NCBI GenBank assembly: GCA_023415145.1
Contig: JAEZLW010000045.1
Span: forward strand, 1-11,442
DNA from: Bacillota bacterium
GTDB taxonomy: Bacteria; Bacillota; Clostridia; Christensenellales; Aristaeellaceae
Direction of reading: 5' to 3'
DNA length: 11,442 bases
Shown: in pieces, positions 6,794-11,442 of the stretch
Layout of the letters: each line of letters opens with the position of its first letter
How positions within the stretch are numbered: the first letter of the stretch is position 1
Program-made: the position numbers and the translations under genes
Notes under the pieces: model-generated
What the model saw: the letters and a program-made list of their open reading frames with translations, nothing else
Databases searched by the model: none
What the model was told of the DNA's origin: nothing

Positions 6794-6801
6794 CCTCCTT
6801 T
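6794..6801 (-). promoter_or_regulatory. Ribosome binding site that points to a CTG start for trmK
   Basis: AAAGGAGG on the minus strand is a full match to the anti-SD sequence. Eight bases later comes CTG (6785-6783) in the trmK frame. There is no ATG, GTG or TTG within the normal spacing window. Confidence 0.7.
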
Positions 6802-6810
6802 GTACAAAAT

Positions 6811-6837
6811 AGGGAGAGGACGATTCGTCCGCTCCCT
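6811..6837 (-). terminator. Hairpin between rpoD and trmK, possible terminator or attenuator
   Basis: AGGGAG/CTCCCT (6811-6816 with 6832-6837) and GGACGA/TCGTCC (6818-6823 with 6825-6830) stack into a 12-bp stem with one A/G (plus-strand) mismatch. On the minus strand ATTTTGT follows at once. The T run is short, so it could end rpoD mRNA partly or act as a 5' stem just before the trmK ribosome site. The rest of the gap 6838-7009 shows a small CACGA/TCGTG stem near 6842-6854 and nothing else convincing. Confidence 0.4.
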
Positions 6838-7009
6838 GGATCACGATATTCGTGTAACACAGATACCAATGACAGTTCCGGATTGCAAAAGACCCGCGGA
6901 TATTGGCATCAAGGGCTCGCAAGGCGGGCCTAGGCACAAGCCATTTATGGATTGGGCCGTACCCAGCACACCGAAGGGGTGATGGGCGCGGCTGGAACTG
7001 GAAGCGGTA

Positions 7010-8092
7010 TCAATCCAGGTAATCCTTCAGCTTTTTGCTGCGGCTGGGATGGCGCAGCTTGCGAAGCGCTTTGGCCTCGATTTGACGGATGCGTTCCCTG
7101 GTTACGCTGAACTCGCGGCCAACCTCCTCCAGCGTGCGCTGGCGGCCGTCGTCCAGGCCAAAGCGCAGACGGAGCACCTTTTCTTCCCTGGGGGTCAGGG
7201 TATCCAAAACGTCCAGGAGCTGTTCCTTCATCAAAGAGAAGGAAGCGGCTTCTGCCGGAGCGGGGGCGTCGTCATCGGGGATGAAATCTCCCAGGTGGCT
7301 GTCCTCCTCCTCGCCGATGGGCGTTTCCAAAGACACAGGCTCCTGGGCGATCTTGATGATTTCCCTGACCTTGCCCTCGCTGATGGCCATGGCCTTGGCG
7401 ATTTCCTCGGGCGTGGGTTCCCGGCCGTATTCCTGCAATAGCTGCCGGGAAACGCGGATCAGCTTGTTGATGGTCTCCACCATATGTACGGGGATACGGA
7501 TGGTGCGGGCCTGGTCGGCGATGGCCCTGGTGATGGCCTGCCTGATCCACCAGGTGGCATAAGTGGAAAACTTGTAGCCCTTGCGGTAATCAAACTTTTC
7601 AACAGCCTTGATCAGCCCCAGGTTGCCCTCCTGAATCAGGTCCAGAAACAGCATGCCGCGGCCCACATAACGCTTGGCGATGGACACTACCAGGCGCAGG
7701 TTCGCTTCCGCCAGCTTTCGCTTGGCCTCGTCGTCCCCCTGCTCCATGCGCTGGGCGATTTCAATTTCCTCATCGGCGGTCAACAGGGGAACCTTGCCGA
7801 TTTCTTTTAGGTACATACGCACCGGGTCATCGATAGAGATGCCTTCCGGCACGGAAAGATCAATTTTCTCCAGAGGCTCTACAATCAGCTCCGGCTCGGT
7901 GGGGTCCAGCTCATTGACCACATCCACGCCCAGGGCTTCAAAGGTTTCCAATATCTTATCGAATTGGTCAGGCTCAATCTCAAACTCCACCAACTGGCTC
8001 ATGATGTCCTTGTATGTCATGGTCCCTTTGGTTTTTCCCTGCTCATACAGGTCGTTGAGTTTGGCTTGACGTGCATCGGGCGTCATGCTCAA
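7010..8092 (-). CDS. rpoD: Housekeeping RNA polymerase sigma factor (RpoD/SigA)
   Basis: This is the primary sigma-70 factor, which directs RNA polymerase to -35/-10 promoters. The product has 360 residues, as in other Clostridia, with a short region 1.1. Visible regions in order: 1.2 (DDPVRMYLKEIGKVPLL), 2.1-2.4 (NLRLVVSIAKRYVGRGMLFLDLIQEGNLGL through YATWWIRQAITRAIADQARTIR, which melts and reads the -10 box), region 3 (EYGREPTPEEIAKAMAI), and region 4 (LTPREEKVLRLRFG...TLEEVGREFSVTRERIRQIEAKALRKLR, which reads the -35 box). AAAAGGAG (8108-8101) sits 8 bases before TTG 8092-8090 and 14 bases before ATG 8086-8084. I chose the TTG; the ATG start is two codons shorter. A CCACC/GGTGG stem lies just before the ribosome site. 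It follows dnaG by 84 bases, the classic primase-sigma operon. Confidence 0.96.
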   Translation of the reverse strand: MSMTPDARQAKLNDLYEQGKTKGTMTYKDIMSQLVEFEIEPDQFDKILETFEALGVDVVNELDPTEPELIVEPLEKIDLSVPEGISIDDPVRMYLKEIGKVPLLTADEEIEIAQRMEQGDDEAKRKLAEANLRLVVSIAKRYVGRGMLFLDLIQEGNLGLIKAVEKFDYRKGYKFSTYATWWIRQAITRAIADQARTIRIPVHMVETINKLIRVSRQLLQEYGREPTPEEIAKAMAISEGKVREIIKIAQEPVSLETPIGEEEDSHLGDFIPDDDAPAPAEAASFSLMKEQLLDVLDTLTPREEKVLRLRFGLDDGRQRTLEEVGREFSVTRERIRQIEAKALRKLRHPSRSKKLKDYLD

Positions 8093-8100
8093 CAAAATCA

Positions 8101-8108
8101 CTCCTTTT
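8101..8108 (-). promoter_or_regulatory. Ribosome binding site that decides the rpoD start
   Basis: AAAAGGAG on the minus strand leaves spacers of 5 and 8 bases to the tandem TTG codons (8095-8093 and 8092-8090), but 14 bases to the first ATG (8086-8084). The TTG at 8092 is therefore the better-placed start. Confidence 0.55.
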
Positions 8109-8176
8109 CTCCACCAGGGGTGGAAGGCCCGGAACATCCGGATGACCGGTATCCGGGAAGACGGCGAAGGGTTTCC

Positions 8177-9919
8177 TTATCTGCCGGGCTTAAGCTGGTT
8201 CAAGCGCTGCATCAGCGCAAGTATTTCCGCAAGGGCCGCTTCTTTTTCCTTTCCCTTGAGGATGGGAATTTGCTGCTTCAGTTCGGTGAGCTTTGCTTCA
8301 ATGCGCTGTCTTCGCAGCTTGTCCAGACAGTCTTCCGCCATACGCATCAGCGTATCCGGCTCACCCTCCATTGATGTAGAAAAAATTTCGGCGGCCAGGC
8401 TGCGGTTCTTTTCATCGGTCTGCGATTCCATCAGTTCCGCGGGCGACACGCCATCCAGCAGTTTTTGGCATAATTGCTTCATGAACGGGTCCTTGAATTC
8501 GTCAGGGGTGATGGTGCCCCGTGGCAGCCGCCCCGTAGCCAGCAGGGATAAAAGGGATTGCTCCGCCCTGTCGGGCCTTGCTTCCGCCTTTGTGGATAAT
8601 CTTTCCCTTTGAGGGGAAGCGCTATTCTTTATGGACGGCATGGAAATGCCAATCTGCGCCTGAAGCACTTCTTTGGGGAAGCCTGTCTGCAAAACAAGCT
8701 GCTGCAAATGGTTTTCCAGTTCCACCGGCTGGGTTACCCGGCGCAGTATATCGGCACAGGCCTTGGCGTATTCCGTACGCCCGTCCTGGGTGGAAAGATC
8801 AAACTCCTCCGCTTTGCGTGCCATACGGTATTCCGCCGCATTCATGGGGGCAAGATCATGAAAGGCATCCAAGCCGTCCCGGCGGATGAACTCATCCGGG
8901 TCCAGCTTGTCGGGGAAAGCCAATACCCTGGCTGGAATGCCCTCAGCCTCGAAGATATCCAGCGCACGAAGGGTTGCGTGCTGACCAGCGCTGTCTCCAT
9001 CATAGGCAACCCATACCTGTGGAGCAAAGCGTTTCAAAAGCCGTGCCTGCTCCTGGGTGAGGGATGTGCCCAAGGTGGCCACCACACCCTCCACACCGAA
9101 CTGGGAAAGCGCCACCACATCCATATACCCTTCTACCAGAATGACTCTTTGAAGGTTGCGCAGCTTTCTAAGTAGATTCGCGGCATACACACCCAGACGC
9201 TTATTGAAGGCCGGGGTATCCGGGGTGTTGAGATATTTGGGTTTGATATCTCCCATGGCCCGGCCGCCAAACCCCAGCACCTGCCCGTACAGGTCGATGA
9301 TGGGGAAAACGGCACGGTTGCGGAACATATCAATGGTTTTGCCTTCCCGAAGGATGGTCAGCCCTGCTTTTTGTGTTTCTTCCACCGTATAGCCCTGGGA
9401 GAGCAAATGATCCGTAAGCTCCGCGCGAGCGGTGGTGGCGGCCCCCAGGCCAAACTTGCGGATCACACCGTCGTCCAGCCCCCGGCCTTTTAAATAGGTC
9501 AATACAGGCTCGCCTTCCTTGGAAAACAGACGTTGGTGGTAATAATGGGCAGCGGCACGGTTAGCGCTGAGCAGCCTTTCCTTCAGCGTTTTTGCCGCCT
9601 GAAATGCTTCGTCCTCCTTCACCTCGGGCGGGGTCATATGCAGCCTTTCGGCCAAGTGCAGCACCGCTTCCGAAAAGTCCATATGCTCCATGTCCATCAC
9701 GAACTGGATCACGCTTCCCCCCGCCTTGCAGCCAAAGCAGTAATACATCTGGCGCTGGCTGTCCACGGAGAAGGAGGCTGTCTTTTCGTTGTGAAACGGG
9801 CACAGACCCCAATATCTATGCCCGTTCTTTTTCAGCGGCAAGTAAGTGGACACCACTTGCACGATGTCGGCCCGGGCACGAAGCTCGTCCAACCATGCGG
9901 GTGGGAACCGTCCTGCCAT
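8177..9919 (-). CDS. dnaG: DNA primase (DnaG)
   Basis: DnaG makes the RNA primers for replication at the fork, working with the DnaB/DnaC helicase. The 580-residue length is normal. The N-terminal CHC2-type zinc-binding domain has Cys40, His43, Cys61 and Cys64 (LCPFHNEKTASF and YYCFGC). The catalytic core follows (about 120-360) with NRAVFPIIDLYGQVLGFGGR and the TOPRIM motifs: Glu263 in LVEGYMDV, and Asp307-Gly-Asp309 in AYDGDS. KLDPDEFIRRDG (338-349) is also typical. The C-terminal part (about 440-580) is the variable helicase-binding domain. ATG 9919-9917 is preceded by AGGTGA (9933-9928) with an 8-base spacer. It lies between dgt and rpoD on one strand, the macromolecular-synthesis operon arrangement. 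Confidence 0.97.
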   Translation of the reverse strand: MAGRFPPAWLDELRARADIVQVVSTYLPLKKNGHRYWGLCPFHNEKTASFSVDSQRQMYYCFGCKAGGSVIQFVMDMEHMDFSEAVLHLAERLHMTPPEVKEDEAFQAAKTLKERLLSANRAAAHYYHQRLFSKEGEPVLTYLKGRGLDDGVIRKFGLGAATTARAELTDHLLSQGYTVEETQKAGLTILREGKTIDMFRNRAVFPIIDLYGQVLGFGGRAMGDIKPKYLNTPDTPAFNKRLGVYAANLLRKLRNLQRVILVEGYMDVVALSQFGVEGVVATLGTSLTQEQARLLKRFAPQVWVAYDGDSAGQHATLRALDIFEAEGIPARVLAFPDKLDPDEFIRRDGLDAFHDLAPMNAAEYRMARKAEEFDLSTQDGRTEYAKACADILRRVTQPVELENHLQQLVLQTGFPKEVLQAQIGISMPSIKNSASPQRERLSTKAEARPDRAEQSLLSLLATGRLPRGTITPDEFKDPFMKQLCQKLLDGVSPAELMESQTDEKNRSLAAEIFSTSMEGEPDTLMRMAEDCLDKLRRQRIEAKLTELKQQIPILKGKEKEAALAEILALMQRLNQLKPGR

Positions 9920-9933
9920 GCATTGCTCACCTG

Positions 9934-10020
9934 CTATCCTTCATTCGCCGCCAAAGCGTCATTTCCTGCATATTTTTCAACAAATTCAGCTTCTAAAAGC
10001 CTTGTTCCGGCATTTTCCAT
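9934..10020 (-). CDS. Candidate 28-residue small protein between dgt and dnaG
   Basis: On the minus strand the dgt stop reads TGATG, so an ATG (10020-10018) overlaps the TGA by one base. It opens a 28-codon frame ending TAG at 9936-9934, directly before the dnaG ribosome site (9933-9928). The peptide begins MENAGTRLLEAEFVEKYAG; it is acidic, with Leu, Ala and Glu in a helix-like pattern, and fills nearly the whole gap between the two genes. It has no ribosome site of its own, so re-initiation after dgt would be needed. No family is recognised. It could be a translated relay that couples dgt to dnaG, or a chance frame. Confidence 0.4.
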   Translation of the reverse strand: MENAGTRLLEAEFVEKYAGNDALAANEG

Positions 10021-11024
10021 CAGGATGCTGGAAAACCGGATGGTACGAACAGTTTTACATACAGCCGTATGGCGTACCTGTCTGTCATGCTGGCCAGGAA
10101 ATCAGCCACGCCCCGCCAGGTGCCTTCCTGCTCGCCGATGGCCACATATTCCGCCGGCATCTCACCGGGGTGCTCCATGTAGTGGCCGTACAGCGTGCGG
10201 ATCACATGGTCGCACCGCGACTCCTCCGCTTCCCGCCAGCCTTCCCTGTAAACCTTTTCAAAAAGGAAGGACCGCAATGCGTTGGTAGCGTTAAGAACAT
10301 GCTTGCTCATCATGACCTGATTCTTGCCCATGCTGTTTTCCACGATGTCCAGGATCATGGTGTGAATGCGCTGGCCATGGGTCATGCCCAACACCTGCAA
10401 GCAATCCCGGGGCAAGTCGCTCTCGCTTAAGATGCCCGCCCGCAGCGCGTCGTCGATGTCATGGTTGATGTAGGCAATTCTGTCGGCCCGGCTGACGCAT
10501 AACCCTTCCAGGGTGGTGGGTTCTTCCTTGCCGCTGTGGCAGAGGATGCCGTTGCGCACTTCAAAGGTAAGGTTCAGGCCTTTGCCCTCGCTTTCCAGCT
10601 TTTCCACCACCCGTAAGCTTTGCTCGTTGTGGCGGAAACCATCCGGCAATAATGCGTTAAGCGACCGTTCTCCGATATGGCCAAAGGGTGTATGGCCCAG
10701 GTCGTGTCCCAGAGCGATGGCCTCGGTAAGATCCTCATTCAGCTTCAACGTCCTGGCCAGCGTCCTTGCCACCTGAGCTACTTCCAGCGTATGCGTAAGG
10801 CGTGTGCGGTAATGATCGCCCTCGGGAGATAAAAACACCTGGGTCTTGAATTTCAAGCGCCGAAAGCTTTTACAATGGATGATCCTGTCCCGGTCCCGCT
10901 GGAAAGCCGTACGCAAGGGACAAGGCTCAAGGGGTATCTCCCGTCCTCTGGATCGGATGCTGCACACGGCCAGCGGGCTTAGGCGGACCAACTCTTCCTG
11001 CTCCTGTGCTTCTCTTGGTGTCAT
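10020..11024 (-). CDS. dgt: Deoxyguanosinetriphosphate triphosphohydrolase (HD-domain dGTPase)
   Basis: The enzyme splits dGTP (or other dNTPs in some members) to the deoxynucleoside and triphosphate, adjusting the DNA precursor pool. HD-domain metal ligands are visible, numbered from ATG 11030: His80 (RLTHTLEVAQVART), His109-Asp110 (GHDLGHTPFGH) and Asp183 (RADRIAYINHD). FRRLKFKTQVF (56-66) and the C-terminal MTDRYAIRLY are typical of the clostridial type, as is the length of about 335. Two ATGs compete: 11030 has AAAGGA (11039-11034) only 3 bases upstream, while 11024 has it at 9 bases, so I chose the second (MTPREAQEQEEL). The gene leads the minus-strand cluster ahead of dnaG and rpoD, and faces rnpB across a divergent control region. 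Confidence 0.93.
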   Translation of the reverse strand: MTPREAQEQEELVRLSPLAVCSIRSRGREIPLEPCPLRTAFQRDRDRIIHCKSFRRLKFKTQVFLSPEGDHYRTRLTHTLEVAQVARTLARTLKLNEDLTEAIALGHDLGHTPFGHIGERSLNALLPDGFRHNEQSLRVVEKLESEGKGLNLTFEVRNGILCHSGKEEPTTLEGLCVSRADRIAYINHDIDDALRAGILSESDLPRDCLQVLGMTHGQRIHTMILDIVENSMGKNQVMMSKHVLNATNALRSFLFEKVYREGWREAEESRCDHVIRTLYGHYMEHPGEMPAEYVAIGEQEGTWRGVADFLASMTDRYAIRLYVKLFVPSGFPAS

Positions 11025-11033
11025 GGACATTCA

Positions 11034-11039
11034 TCCTTT
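11034..11039 (-). promoter_or_regulatory. Ribosome binding site that decides the dgt start
   Basis: AAAGGA on the minus strand is 3 bases before ATG 11030 and 9 bases before in-frame ATG 11024. The second spacing is the workable one. Confidence 0.55.
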
Positions 11040-11040
11040 C

Positions 11041-11119
11041 CATGGACTATGGGAAATATGTTTTATTTCCTCAATCCATGTATACGCTTGCGTATATACA
11101 TATATACAACGCAAATCAA
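11041..11119 (-). promoter_or_regulatory. Dyad-rich control region upstream of dgt
   Basis: The stretch holds nested dyads. CATGGA/TCCATG (11041-11046 with 11075-11080) and GGAAAT/ATTTCC (11052-11057 with 11065-11070) form an imperfect stem just before the dgt ribosome site. TATACGC-TT-GCGTATA (11081-11096) is a perfect operator-like palindrome, and its TTGCGT half (11088-11093) also mirrors ACGCAA (11109-11114). On the minus strand TTGATT (11119-11114) and TATATA (11098-11093) could serve as -35 and -10 boxes, though the spacer is 15 bases. No known regulator site is recognised. Confidence 0.4.
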
Positions 11120-11149
11120 GAAAATCCCTGCTGATAGAAGCAATATCCA

Positions 11150-11179
11150 TTGACAAAGGAAGAAGCGCTATGTTATTCT
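11150..11179 (+). promoter_or_regulatory. Sigma-A type promoter of rnpB
   Basis: A perfect -35 box TTGACA (11150-11155) and a -10 box TATTCT (11174-11179, four of six matches) are separated by 18 bases. Transcription would start near 11186, just before the first bases of the RNase P RNA. Confidence 0.7.
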
Positions 11180-11186
11180 ACCTTGA

Positions 11187-11442
11187 GATATGCGAGGTGG
11201 CTGGGCGGCCGCATGCCATGTGGCATGAGGAAAGTCCGAGCACCACAGGGCAGGGTGCCGGTTAATGGCCGGTGGAGGCGACTCCAAGGAGAGTGCAACA
11301 GAGATATACCGCCGTATGTACATGCGGTAAGGGTGGAAAGGCGAGGTAAGAGCTCACCCGCGGCTTGGCGACTTGTCCGCGATGTAAACCCCACCTGGTG
11401 CAAGATTGAAAGGGGAGCGCATATGGCGGCCCGTCATGCTCC
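11187..11442 (+). ncRNA. rnpB: RNase P RNA, bacterial type A, 5' part
   Basis: This is the catalytic RNA that trims the 5' leader from pre-tRNAs. Recognisable conserved parts are GAGGAAAGTCCGAGC (11227-11241), CAGGGTGCC (11251-11259), GTGCAACAGAGATA (11293-11306), and the GGTAAGGGTGGAAAGGCGAG to GTAAGAGCTCACCC stretch (11326-11359), followed by TGTAAACCCCACC and an L15-like arm at 11412-11442. A P3-like ATGCC/GGCAT stem is at 11212-11225. The order and the P15-like arm match type A rather than Bacillus type B. The 3' part, including the ACAGAA...GGCTTA pairing partner of the 5' core, lies beyond the window. The 5' end is inferred from the promoter and uncertain by a few bases. Confidence 0.95.

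Noticed and set aside
6838..7009. tRNA or small RNA gene in the rpoD-trmK gap
   Set aside because: No cloverleaf or T-arm signature was found on either strand, and no promoter-terminator pair encloses it.
8093..8137. N-terminal extension of rpoD from ATG 8137
   Set aside because: It would translate through the AAAAGGAG site and add a non-sigma sequence (FRAFHPWW); no ribosome site precedes it.
9533..10288. Open frame of 251 codons on the plus strand across dnaG and dgt
   Set aside because: It is antisense to two well-supported genes and to the gap between them, with no motif or ribosome site.

Overview
The window looks like a chromosomal core region of a moderately GC-rich Clostridia-type Firmicute. 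The evidence is strong AGGAGG-type ribosome sites, a DUF1292-like protein tail, a short (about 360 residue) housekeeping sigma factor, the run dGTPase-primase-sigma-TrmK-Nif3-zinc ribbon, and an RNase P RNA with bacterial type A layout (Bacillus-like relatives have type B). No phage, IS, tRNA or CRISPR features were seen. The genus cannot be fixed from the sequence alone.

Layout. (1) 1-752: the 3' end of an acidic DUF1292-like gene, its terminator, then about 430 bases with no gene but full of hairpins. (2) 753-2615: uvrC on the plus strand. (3) 2616-2801: a second hairpin-rich gap running into the end of pgsA (minus strand). (4) 3353-3468: a divergent promoter region between pgsA and an SDR-family epimerase/dehydratase gene (plus strand), closed at 4517-4550 by a bidirectional terminator. 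(5) 4568-11024: six minus-strand genes read dgt, dnaG, rpoD, trmK, nif3-like, zinc-ribbon protein, with a possible 28-codon gene between dgt and dnaG. (6) 11025-11186: a divergent control region, then the start of rnpB (plus strand), cut by the window end.

The minus-strand cluster joins nucleotide-pool control (Dgt), replication priming (DnaG), transcription initiation (RpoD) and tRNA methylation (TrmK). Junctions are tight: nif3 overlaps trmK by 4 bases, and the candidate small ORF overlaps the dgt stop by one base. Several starts appear non-ATG: CTG for trmK, TTG for nif3 and probably rpoD.

The most notable observation is that the two hairpin-rich gaps on either side of uvrC are diverged copies of one structured repeat in opposite orientation (343-655 plus; 2622-2801 minus). 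Three shared blocks align, and four paired positions in three stems have changed on both sides so that pairing is kept. This points to selection on, or propagation of, a folded DNA or RNA element, and I do not recognise it as a named family.
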